64,000 nucleotides of DNA from Cepaea nemoralis (Eukaryota > Mollusca > Gastropoda > Stylommatophora > Helicidae). A program made the translations under genes and the position numbers. The notes beneath the pieces are model-generated. The model was not told the origin of the DNA. It saw nothing but the letters and a program-made list of their open reading frames with translations, and searched no databases. The DNA is taken from the NCBI GenBank assembly GCA_014155875.1, contig JACEFZ010014474.1:1-64000 (forward strand), given 5' to 3'. Each line of letters starts with the position of its first letter. Positions within the stretch are counted from its first letter, which is position 1. Shown one piece after another: positions 34,891 to 43,920 of the stretch.

Positions 34891-35869
34891 TCAATGTGCC
34901 TTAGGTGTGTAACAGAGACCTTTATTTTGTTATGTAACTCGATGTACAGAAGACAATCCCATGTAACACATTCAGTGGTTTGTTTGCCCTGCCCACACAG
35001 GCATTGTGATGAAGCAGATGGACAAGATAAACATATTTTTCCTCTACAAACAAAAAATAATGAAATCCTGGAGAAATCCACAAACCAAAGCATTTTCAAT
35101 ATAACTGGTATGTTTATTTAGATACTGACAAAACAAAAGGTGACAGGTAGATAATATTCAGAATTGGACAGGGAAAAACCGGGTGCAAAATGAAATCAAG
35201 TGACACAATGTGCAAATATTTCTGATCAATTTGTTGCAAAATCATTGCTATCAATATGGAAGATGAGCTGTGTGCCTGAGAGCTACTCTCTTGTGTGTTT
35301 CTGAGCTAATGTTAACTGTTTGTGTCGGACTAATGTCCTGTGTCCTAATATGTATATGAGCTAATGTCCTGCATATGTCTGAGCTAATATCCGATGTGTG
35401 TGCTATTATATATATATATATCAGCAGACAATATAGTTACACATAAATAAACATATGACAATGGTTGTACTCACAGGGATGGTGTAAAGACGTACGCCAG
35501 CTGATTGCATATATCCTTGTCAAAGAGCAACACCTGACAATACATATGTATATAAAACCCACTGTATATATAAATTACAAACAGTAAAATAGCACCATGG
35601 AAATCTCAGACATAGAGACAACAAAAACAAAGTCAAGGCAGTGCTGGCTAAGGATATCAAAAGGCATTGATGTAAATGGTAGGAAATAAATATGTTATGC
35701 ACATCTCTGATCACATCCCTTCAGGGTTGTTGCTCTGAAGACATGAAACATTTGGATATAACAGAAATGTATCAGATTAAGTGGATGGATGGGATGGACA
35801 TCCGGCTGTTTAGCTAGAGTGTGACAAAGAAGGGTGCTCGTTCTAGAAATGTAAACACTGCTATAGGAT
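34891..35869. other. No gene seen
   Basis: Includes a loose repeat around 35280-35400 (tgagctaatgtcctg, three copies) and a short (TA)n at 35408-35421. No supported exon. Confidence 0.5.
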
Positions 35870-36103
35870 GTGGGTCGGCTCCGTGGCGAAGTGGTTACAG
35901 AATCTCGTATACCTGCGTTCAAAACACAGCTTAGGGCAATTTAGCAGCAGACCACCTTGCGTTGGTTTTTTACGAAATGGTATGGGTGCTGGTCATTCAG
36001 ACAGCAATGGCAAACTACTGAACGTAAACTTGCCAAGAGATCACAATAGCAAAACACTGCTAGTGTTGACTGCGACGTCCTGTAAAGGATACAAATACTA
36101 AAG
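35870..36103 (+). repeat. tRNA-derived SINE, family B
   Basis: ccgtggcgaagtggttacag (A box) and gcgttcaaaacacag (B box), then ttagcagcagaccacc and gttgactgcgacgtcctgta. An intact-looking copy. Confidence 0.82.
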
Positions 36104-36892
36104 GATGTGGAAAGCAAGGGGAAGCTACCCCAATTTGTAGAAAGGACACTCTTCCTAGGAATTTAAACACTAGTTAAAGTTGAGGGTATAGTTCCATTCA
36201 AGGTGGATGTAGAAAACAAGGGGAAGCTACCACAATATTGTTCCCATGGCAAGTTGCTCAGAACTGGGCTCTAATAAAAAAAATTATGTAAGTAGCAAAC
36301 ACAAGATTTGTGGCATACAAGGTGACATGCCATTTGTGGGTAGTCAGCACGGAAAATCCTTGGCCTAGCTGGGTCAAAGAAAGATAAATGATCATTTCTA
36401 ACATAAATAGATATAATAAAACAGGGCACAACAGATAATTGTCATTCCTAGGGAGAAATAAATACTATAAAATATAGAAGAAAAGATAAATGATCATTTC
36501 TAGAAAGAAATACATATAAAATATATTTAAAAAAAGATAAATGATCATGTCTAGGAGTAAATAGGCTATAAAAGATAAGAATTATAGAAAATGATAACAA
36601 AACTGCTTATACAGAAGTCAAGGCAGCCGTGGTTTGGTCTTAACTTATGACATAAAAAGCTCTCTAAGAGTCCTGAAAGACACATGCCTTGGCGACAGGA
36701 TGACAGTGGCTAGGGAAAGTAGACAGCTGAAGACAGGCACTTATGGTGATACAATTGGAAAGCTTCCATGAGCCGTCATATCAACTTGACCATAGCAGTA
36801 CCTAAATATCACCACACAATATACAGACTATCAGATATACTTTTGTGGCTTCAATAGTTACTTGCTTATACAATTTGTATACATTCCAAAAA
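36104..36892. other. Degenerate repeats downstream of gene B
   Basis: Two copies of gaaagcaaggggaagctacc at 36110-36240 and four loose copies of aaagataaatgatcatttct at 36375-36560. No polyadenylation signal for gene B was identified with confidence. Confidence 0.45.
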
Positions 36893-37777
36893 TCACAAAT
36901 TCAATTTCACATAATTTCCAGGATTCACTTGAAGCAAATGTATTGATGAATCCTCTTTAGGTTTTTTAACAATGTATGAGCCAGGTTTTGTTCTGATCAA
37001 GATGCCTTGTTCCAAGTTGCTCCTACTTGTCCTGACTTTACTTTTGGAAGATTTTGGCACAATCTTTGAAGCTTTAGTGGGGAAGGCTGACACACCTTCG
37101 ATGAAGACATCCTGTGGAGGATGTGCACCTGAGATAGTCTTCTGCGTCTGCCGAGGCATGCATCTATTTCTGGTAGTAGTAGCTATCTTTTGCCCAGATT
37201 TATGTACACGTGTTTGATGTTTGAGAGAACCTGCCTTGCAATCTGCCTGGCTAAAATTGAATGATGGTGTACAATCAGCCAACACTGTCTCATCAGACTG
37301 GGAGTTCAATGTGTTGTCAGAAGCAGATTCTGTAGACTGAATCTGTTTCCTGTCTTTATGTGAAGGGAAGGAACTGTGGAAGTGCAGACCCTCACTGGGC
37401 AGTGAGGAGAAACATGTCTCTGACATTTCTGAACAGTGTACATTTTTGTTGCTCTGGTTGATTTCAGCATCTGTGTCTGAAAACCGGACACACAACTGTG
37501 ATTTCCCTGTTGTCTGTGATCTAGCACTCTGTGATTTGTTGGCTCTGTGAAACACATCTTCCATCTGTGAATTATCCTCTAGAACAGGATCCTGGCATGG
37601 CCTAGCATCGGAGAATCCCATAAAGTTTTGAGATCTGTCTGTGCTGGGTATCCTACTTTGACTTCGTGATCTCTCTTCACTCAGCGGTTTACCCCCCCTT
37701 AGTCTATTTCCAGAACCGTGACAAGGACAAGGAGATGGAAAACTGGAGATAACTTCATTGCTTGCTGTGTCTGACTT
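36893..37777 (-). CDS. Gene B terminal exon (294 residues)
   Basis: On the minus strand a T-rich tract ending gtctctttgcag precedes AAGTCAGACACAG in phase 0. The frame runs 294 codons to a stop at 36893-36895. It begins KSDTASNEVISSFPSPCPCH and ends GSYIVKKPKEDSSIHLLQVN-PGNYVKLNL. It is rich in Ser, Gln, Lys and Thr and is probably disordered except for the last 45 residues, which are more hydrophobic and look folded. No known domain is recognised. Codon use and the lack of stops over 885 bases, in a region otherwise full of stops, support it as real. Confidence 0.72.
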   Translation of the reverse strand, partial: KSDTASNEVISSFPSPCPCHGSGNRLRGGKPLSEERSRSQSRIPSTDRSQNFMGFSDARPCQDPVLEDNSQMEDVFHRANKSQSARSQTTGKSQLCVRFSDTDAEINQSNKNVHCSEMSETCFSSLPSEGLHFHSSFPSHKDRKQIQSTESASDNTLNSQSDETVLADCTPSFNFSQADCKAGSLKHQTRVHKSGQKIATTTRNRCMPRQTQKTISGAHPPQDVFIEGVSAFPTKASKIVPKSSKSKVRTSRSNLEQGILIRTKPGSYIVKKPKEDSSIHLLQVNPGNYVKLNL

Positions 37778-37847
37778 CTGCAAAGAGACAAAAAAAAACA
37801 CCAAATATTACTGCAATGTAAGTCATAGTTCCAACTTCATGACAAAA

Positions 37848-38065
37848 GGTCACCGCTTAATGCTCGGTTCACGTGCCAGTGAATATCCCCCAAATACTGA
37901 CCCATGTGAAAAGTGGAACAGACAGCAGTTCCGACAAACCAACAGCATACACAGGCATGCATGCATAAGGCCGCTGTTAGAACGCCAACACAACAGCCCA
38001 CCATGAAAACTAGTTCATCGTCGATGGAAGCGGCAGTCACTAGAAAATCAGCAGTTACACACACA
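37848..38065 (-). repeat. Dispersed repeat E, minus copy
   Basis: The complement shares gactgccgcttccatcgacg, atgaactagttttcatggtg and tattcactggcacgtgaacc with 38530-38835 and 55268-55545. It lies just upstream of the terminal exon of gene B. Confidence 0.75.
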
Positions 38066-38202
38066 TTACTGCATACAGCAAAACCAGATAGTTTAGCAAC
38101 CGGCCGTTTGCCATTTTCTGTTCGCAATACACACAACTGCGGACAGAGGTAAAAGCATTCCATATGAAATCCACAGTAATATGAGACGATCAAACAACAT
38201 CA

Positions 38203-38345
38203 CCCCGGGAAGGTTAACCCGGTCAACAAACGCCCGCAGAAGTCGGATGTGTCGGCCTAACGGCGCAAGAACGCAGCTCTGCTGTAAACAGGCACAACGC
38301 AGTCACATCCGGAAAAAAAAATCCGGATGAATGCAGAAGAAGAAG
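38203..38345 (+). repeat. SINE-like repeat, family D
   Basis: Precise 11-base target duplication aaacaacatca (38192-38202 and 38346-38356). Same start (ccccgggaaggttaaccc) and (GAA)n end as the other four copies. Confidence 0.92.
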
Positions 38346-38529
38346 AAACAACATCAAATATTACAGTAATGTGATACAATCAAACAACACCAAATATTAC
38401 AGTAATATGAAACAATCAAACACCACCACCAAAGGTTAAAGCAGCATGAAAGAAATTGCCAAAGGTTATAGAATCACAAAACAGATCAAACACCTGTCTT
38501 CAAGCAATATGAACCTGCGGTATAAAAGA

Positions 38530-38835
38530 CCGAAACACGTGAGAAAACCCGGGTCAATGAGGTCTTTCTGGTGACTGCCGAGTCCATCGACGATGAACTG
38601 TGGTTTTCGTGGATGAATTTTGTGTTGGCATTCTGGCGGTGGCATTATGCACAGTGTACCTGTGGGGGCTGTTGGACTGCCTGTCTATTCCACTTTTCAC
38701 ATTGGACAGTGGGGAGCATTTTGTGTGATATTCACTGGCAAAGGAATGGAGCATAATGGGGATGATCTGTTGCCGTGAAGTTTTAACCTCGACTAACTAA
38801 CTAACTGACTGACTCAATGACTAACTAACTAACTA
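38530..38835 (+). repeat. Dispersed repeat E, plus copy
   Basis: Contains gtgactgccgagtccatcga, tgtacctgtgggggctgttg and ggagcataatggggatgatc, and ends gttttaacctcgactaac followed by (TAAC)n. Three long copies and one fragment (53955-54012, minus) are in the window. It is a likely SINE, but no promoter boxes were found. Confidence 0.78.
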
Positions 38836-39099
38836 ATATGAGACAGACAAAACACTAAAGACTACAGCAAAATGAGACAAATCATTAAAAGCACCATGAG
38901 ACAGTTGACACACCAACCATTACAGCAAAATGAGCTAGAGCAAAACATTAACTATGAGACAGACAAAACATGACATTTACAGAGCTATAAAAAAAAAACT
39001 GTCATTTACTGCCAATATAGTACCTTGCGGTGTATGGCAGAGGGGTCTTTGAGCCTGAGGAATAAAGGCCGCCTGGCTAGTGCAGTCGCCGCGAACTGT

Positions 39100-39200
39100 G
39101 CAGGTTAGGATTTTCTTTTTGCCCCCGACAGAAAAAAATCCGACACCTTACCGAGGGATCGAACCCGGCGTTCAAGCCTCTCGGCCAGCCGCTCCTCAGA
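39100..39200 (-). repeat. tRNA-like element lacking the anticodon arm
   Basis: On the minus strand gctggccgagaggc (perfect A box) is followed after only about ten bases by gccgggttcgatccctcggt (perfect B box). The normal spacing is over 30 bases, so the anticodon arm is missing. This is a tRNA-derived pseudogene or SINE head, not a functional tRNA. Confidence 0.6.
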
Positions 39201-39389
39201 GCTATGATACAGACAAAACACTGAAATTTACAGACCATGAGACAGGTGTTTGTGTGGTATGACTAAAACCGACAACAGAAAATACTGAAATAACTTCTGT
39301 GGGTTGAGACTCTGGCCTCATGTTGGGGTGAACTAGATGCAGCAAGTCTACAAAAGGCTTGGATGAGAGCCCATGTTCCACTGGGAGAT

Positions 39390-39720
39390 AGAAGGCAGCA
39401 GGAATGTTGGATGGGAAGAGAAGCAAAAGGAAAACAAGAGAGAAGATGCTGGACAGTTTGACATCATGGCATGGAGGAACATCAGTATCAGAAATTATTG
39501 ACAGTACTAGAGACAGGGTTGTTGACAGACATAATCACCAATGCCACATGGCAAGGGCTATATGATGATTGGCAGTACAAGAGACAGAAGACTGGAAAGA
39601 CATGATCACCAAAGCCACATGGCATAGACTAAGAGAAGATTGGCAGTAAACGAGACAAAGGATTGTTGGCAGACATGATCACCAAAGCCACATGGCATGG
39701 ACTATGAGAAGACTGGCTGT
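39390..39720 (+). pseudogene. RTE-like retroelement 3' end with tandem tail
   Basis: The frame REKMLDSLTSWHGGTSVSEI ends in DRHNHQCHMARAI and two stops near 39565. The last 65-75 bases are then repeated twice more in tandem (cacatggcatagactaagag, cacatggcatggactatgag). Confidence 0.6.
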
Positions 39721-39786
39721 ACACGAGACAGAAGGCTGTGAAGAGGGAACATGACATGGGGTAACATGAAGAAAGAAAGCAATCAC

Positions 39787-39891
39787 CTTCTGGGGTTGCT
39801 GTTTGACTGGGAGGACACCTTTGTGGAACATCCGGATGTGTCTTCTCTCCAACAAGCTCAGATTGTCCTTTGAGCATGAATCGTAGAAGCA
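39787..39891 (-). CDS. Gene B exon, penultimate
   Basis: Starts after ...tatgtctgaacctag on the minus strand and ends CAGAAG|gtgatt in phase 0, joining the terminal exon. The 35 codons read CFYDSCSKDNLSLLERRHIR, then MFHKGVLPVKQQPQK. A second open frame (LLRFMLKGQSELVGEKTHPD) exists but would end in phase 1 and give an immediate stop in the last exon, so the first frame is preferred. Confidence 0.5.
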
Positions 39892-40075
39892 CTAGGTTCA
39901 GACATAAATACAAATATTTCAGACATTGAGGAATAATTCAATTACATGTTAGCTTAACCTGTCCATGTCATTGCCAGTCAAAGTAAGAAATTTCTTATTC
40001 TTTGGATTGTAGGCACCGGATCATGTCATGGATCATACAACTGACAGGAACACTGTTCTCTGAGCCCAAGTTTAC

Positions 40076-40155
40076 CCAGTTGCTGCAAAAATAATGTGGG
40101 GAAGGTTCTCTGGAATCAGGTGGAGAGTGCAGCTGAATAGATGGAGCATCCATAC
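40076..40155 (-). CDS. Gene B exon (26 codons)
   Basis: Follows ...catgctccgttctag and ends AACTGG|gtaaac (strong donor, phase 0). It reads MDAPSIQLHSPPDSREPSPH, then YFCSNW. Its 5' end needs one base from the previous exon. A later donor at 40017 leaves a phase that does not fit the next exon. Confidence 0.5.
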
Positions 40156-40331
40156 CTAGAACGGAGCATGTGGGAAAACTGACCCAGGAGTGAGTCATGG
40201 GTTTGGATGATGCTCAAAGCATACAGGAAAAGCTGAACAGACTTGCTGTTGCCTCCATTATGGTTTCCAGTAGAATGTCATGTCATTTGGCATGACCCAA
40301 GTGCCTTAACTTTCTTATTATTTCTTTCAGT

Positions 40332-40472
40332 CTCAGGGAAGGTTAATCCGGTTAACAAATGCCTGCAGAAGTCGGATGTGTCTGCCTTACGGCGCAAGAA
40401 CGCAGCTCTGCTGTAAACAGGCACACCACAATAACATCCGAAAAAAAGTCTCCGGATGAACGCAGAAGAAGA
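40332..40472 (+). repeat. SINE-like repeat, family D
   Basis: Target duplication atttctttcagt (40320-40331) / atttccttcagt (40473-40484), with one mismatch. The body is slightly diverged (ggttaatccggttaac). Confidence 0.9.
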
Positions 40473-40894
40473 ATTTCCTTCAGTAGCACCCTTATTTTAA
40501 TTCTGAACTGTTCTAGAACTTCCTTATGTGTTTTTTATCCACCAAAGAAACTCGTCATGGTCTTATGAAACTCCTCAATGTGATGCTTCCCCTGTTTAAT
40601 TCAGGTGCATGTTTCCACTCGTTAGAGTTAGCATTTAAAGTACCTCAGTTCCAGTTTCTGACAGACCACCATGTGTTGAGTTGAGGCAAGAACCCACATC
40701 ACAATGCTCAGAACATTCCAGTATGTGCCATCCTCATCTTCAACAACCAGCAAAGAGTCCCAATGCTAAATGTACCAGTTGCAGTCTGACCTTTCCTTGG
40801 CGTACTGAGTGTTGGTCACTCCTTGCTGAACCATTCTGTCCAGGCTACGATCATTTGTCTGCTCTTCCACACTGTACACAAGATCCCAAAAGGC

Positions 40895-41015
40895 CCTGAC
40901 AAAGTAGGTGCTGTCAGAGGTGATAAAGTAGGTGCTGTCAGGGGTGATAAAGTAGGTGCTGTCAGAGGTGATAAAGTAGGTGCTGTCAGAGGTGACAAAA
41001 TAGATGCTGTCATTG
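40895..41015. repeat. 24-bp minisatellite
   Basis: Five copies of aaagtaggtgctgtcagagg plus tgat. Confidence 0.94.
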
Positions 41016-41050
41016 CAAGCAATGGCTGTCTCAAAACACTATAATGTTAC

Positions 41051-41233
41051 CCCCCACCCAAAAAAAAAAAAAAAAAAACAGGCCTTCCCAGCCAATGAAT
41101 GCTGGCTAGGCAGCCCATTTTCCAAATCTCCTACTAGATGACAAATGTCATTAGGATGCAGTAATTTCCCCCCTCCTTGTGCTACAACTGTGAGTAAGCC
41201 TGCTGAGGACCATATACCGTGCACACTTCCAGA
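41051..41233 (-). CDS. Gene B candidate exon with unresolved 3' end
   Basis: A strong acceptor (tgctgtctcctgtttcag) leads in phase 0 into SGSVHGIWSSAGLLTVVAQG, GGKLLHPNDICHLVGDLENG and LPSQHSLAGKACF. This suits the phase-0 donor of the large exon upstream. The frame then meets a run of 17-18 T (A on the plus strand, 41060-41078) before a possible GGGG|gtaaca donor at 41051. The next exon needs phase 1 but this donor gives phase 0, so either another donor is used or the homopolymer length is wrong by a base. Confidence 0.45.
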
Positions 41234-41405
41234 CTGAAACAGGAGACAGCAAATCTACATGATGATGGCAGACATTCAGAACCCCATGCCCTGCACTCAC
41301 ACTAGGAGATCTCATGGACATGATAAAAATGAATGTTGTGTCTACCGGGATGGAAACAAAGTCACAACACTCCTCACACTGTTTATGTTTAAGAACGAAC
41401 AGAAG

Positions 41406-41600
41406 CCGCAGTAGGGCAGTGTCTAGCACCCCTACCTGCTGCCCTTGTGTTCAAATCCCTGATGAGACATTTGTTTACAACTGGCCTGGACACCCAGGTC
41501 AACCCAGCTAAACAGCCACCAGGGAATGCTGGGAAGTAAAGGAGGCTGGCATGACCTTGACCCATGGAGTGCTGATTGGTCTTTACAAATATAAGGTTAG
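41406..41600 (+). repeat. tRNA-derived SINE, family C, without array
   Basis: Head cgcagtagggcagtgtctagc and B box ttgtgttcaaatccct; body cacccaggtcaacccagc, ccagggaatgctgggaagta and tgattggtctttacaaatat. Here the acccaggtcaaccc segment occurs once, whereas at 33925-34770 the same segment is amplified. Confidence 0.75.
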
Positions 41601-41814
41601 CATCTTATACCCAACTTGCTTCAAGGTGGGCAAAAGACTCCTTCACTTGTAATTATAAAAGTGTGAACAACTAAACAACATGTTCTGTAAACAAGAACAA
41701 TATAATTCACTTAACACCAAAAGCACAGCCTGGAAACTAAAGATAACACTCAGTGCCAAAAACATTGGTCAGACGTATGGTTTTGAAAGTCCTGAGTGAC
41801 ACATGACAGCTAGA

Positions 41815-43125
41815 CATAGGGAAACTGTGAAAGTAATACATCTAGCTAACATTAACTGATTCAGTGCCAAACATAGGGAAACTGTGAAAGTAATACATCT
41901 AGCTAACATTAACTGATTCAGTGCCAAACATAGGGAAACTGTGAAAGTAATACATCTAGCTAACATTAACTGATTCAGTGCCAAACATAGGGAAACTGTG
42001 AAAGTAATACATCTAGCTAACATTAACTGATTCAGTGCCAAACATAGGGAAACTGTGAAAGTAATACATCTAGCTAACATTAACTGATTCAGTGCCAAAC
42101 ATAGGGAAACTGAAAGTAATACATCTAGCTAACATTAACTGATTCAGTGCCAAACATAGGGAAACTGTGAAAGTAATACATCTAGCTAACATTAACTGAT
42201 TCAGTGCCAAACATAGGGAAACTGTGAAAGTAATACATCTAGCTAACATTAACTGATTCAGTGCCAAACATAGGGAAACTGTGAAAGTAATACATCTAGC
42301 TAACATTAACTGATTCAGTGCCAAACATAGGGAAACTGAAAGTAATACATCTAGCTAACATTAACTGATTCAGTGCCAAACATAGGGAAACTGTGAAAGT
42401 AATACATCTAGCTAACATTAACTGATTCAGTGCCAAACATAGGGAAACTGTGAAAGTAATACATCTAGCTAACATTAACTGATTCAGTGCCAAACATAGG
42501 GAAACTGAAAGTAATACATCTAGCTAACATTAACTGATTCAGTGCCAAACATAGGGAAACTGTGAAAGTAATACATCTAGCTAACATTAACTGATTCAGT
42601 GCCAAACATAGGGAAACTGTGAAAGTAATACATCTAGCTAACATTAACTGATTCAGTGCCAAACATAGGGAAACTGAAAGTAATACATCTAGCTAACATT
42701 AACTGATTCAGTGCCAAACATAGGGAAACTGAAAGTAATACATCTAGCTAACATTAACTGATTCAGTGCCAAACATAGGGAAACTGTGAAAGTAATACAT
42801 CTAGCTAACATTAACTGATTCAGTGCCAAACATAGGGAAACTGTGAGAGTAATACATCTAGCTAACATTAACTGATTCAGTGCCAAACATAGGGAAACTG
42901 TGAAAGTAATACATCTAGCTAACATTAACTGATTCAGTGCCAAACATAGGGAAACTGTGAAAGTAATACATCTAGCTAACATTAACTGATTCAGTGCCAA
43001 ACATAGGGAAACTGTGAAAGTAATACATCTAGCTAACATTAACTGATTCAGTGCCAAACATAGGGAAACTGTGAAAGTAATACATCTAGATAGGGAAACT
43101 GTGAAAGTAATACATCTAGCTAACA
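41815..43125. repeat. 57-bp minisatellite carrying a piggyBac MITE terminus
   Basis: About 23 copies of a 57-base unit: ttaactgattcagtgccaaa, catagggaaactgtgaaagt, then aatacatctagctaaca. Four or five units lack a TG and are 55 bases. The first 17 bases equal the TTAA plus terminal inverted repeat of the MITE at 9725, and the array runs straight into a full MITE copy at 43126. Confidence 0.96.
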
Positions 43126-43129
43126 TTAA

Positions 43130-43332
43130 CTGGTTCAGTGCCAATCAATAAGCAGGTTAGTACCAGACATCTTACACAATCAAATGAACAAGTATTATCA
43201 TCTAAATTCCCATTCACTGAGATATGAAATTGAACACAAAACAAAACAAATAACACTAGTATGGTGATATATTGTCCTTCTGTCCAAAGTGGTCATATCT
43301 GGCGGTATATTATTCTTTGGCACTGCAACCAG
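43130..43332. mobile_element. piggyBac-like MITE, second copy
   Basis: Ends CTGGTTCAGTGCC and GGCACTGCAACCAG, flanked by TTAA (43126-43129) and TTGA (43333-43336). The interior shares gatatattgtccttctgtcc and ggtatattattctttggcac with 9725-9958. Confidence 0.82.
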
Positions 43333-43369
43333 TTGAACAATACAAGCACAGGACTCCATGTACTGTCTG

Positions 43370-43920
43370 CTGACTCACCCCACAAACTTGAGAAATACTA
43401 TTTATGTATTCACTTACCTCACAAACTTGAGAAATACTATTCCTATATTCACTCACCTCACAAACTTGAGAAATACTATTTATGTATTCACTCACCTCAC
43501 AAATTTGAGAAATACTATTCCTATATTCACTCACCTCACAAACTTGAGAAATACTATTTATGTATTCACTCACCTCACAAACTTGAGAAATACTATTCCT
43601 ATATTCACTTACCTCACAAACCTGAGAAATACTATTCCTATATAAGTCACCTCACAAACTTGAGAAATACTATTCCTATATTCACTCACCTCACAAACTT
43701 AAGAAATACCACTCCTATATTCACTCACCTCACAAACTTGAGAAATACTATTCCTATATTCACTCACCTCACAAACTTGAGAAATACTATTTATGTATTC
43801 ACTCACCTCACAAACTTGAGAAATACTATTCATATTTTCACTCACCTCACAAACCTGAGAAATACTATTAATAAATTCACTCACCTCACAAACTTGAGAA
43901 ATACTATTCATATATAAACT
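43370..43920 (-). repeat. 39-bp minisatellite that includes a splice donor
   Basis: About 14 copies of a 39-base unit. On the minus strand each reads agtatttctcaagtttgtga then ggtgagtgaatataggaat. Every unit carries TGTGAG|gtgagt, which in the first copy (minus order) is the donor of the large gene B exon at 43885. The period is 13 codons and contains no stop in the exon frame, which is why the exon frame runs on to 43699. Confidence 0.95.

Noticed and set aside
40650..40800. Possible minus-strand gene B exon (VEDEDGTYWNVLSIVMWVLA)
   Set aside because: The same words occur in dispersed repeat G at 15950 and 20515, so it is repeat sequence.
41769..43144. LNQLMLARCITFTVSL repeat frames
   Set aside because: Translations of the 57-bp array; frame is lost at every 55-bp unit.
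43261..43917. 218-codon plus-strand frame (LTNLRNTIPIFTH)
   Set aside because: Antisense of the 39-bp splice-donor array of gene B.
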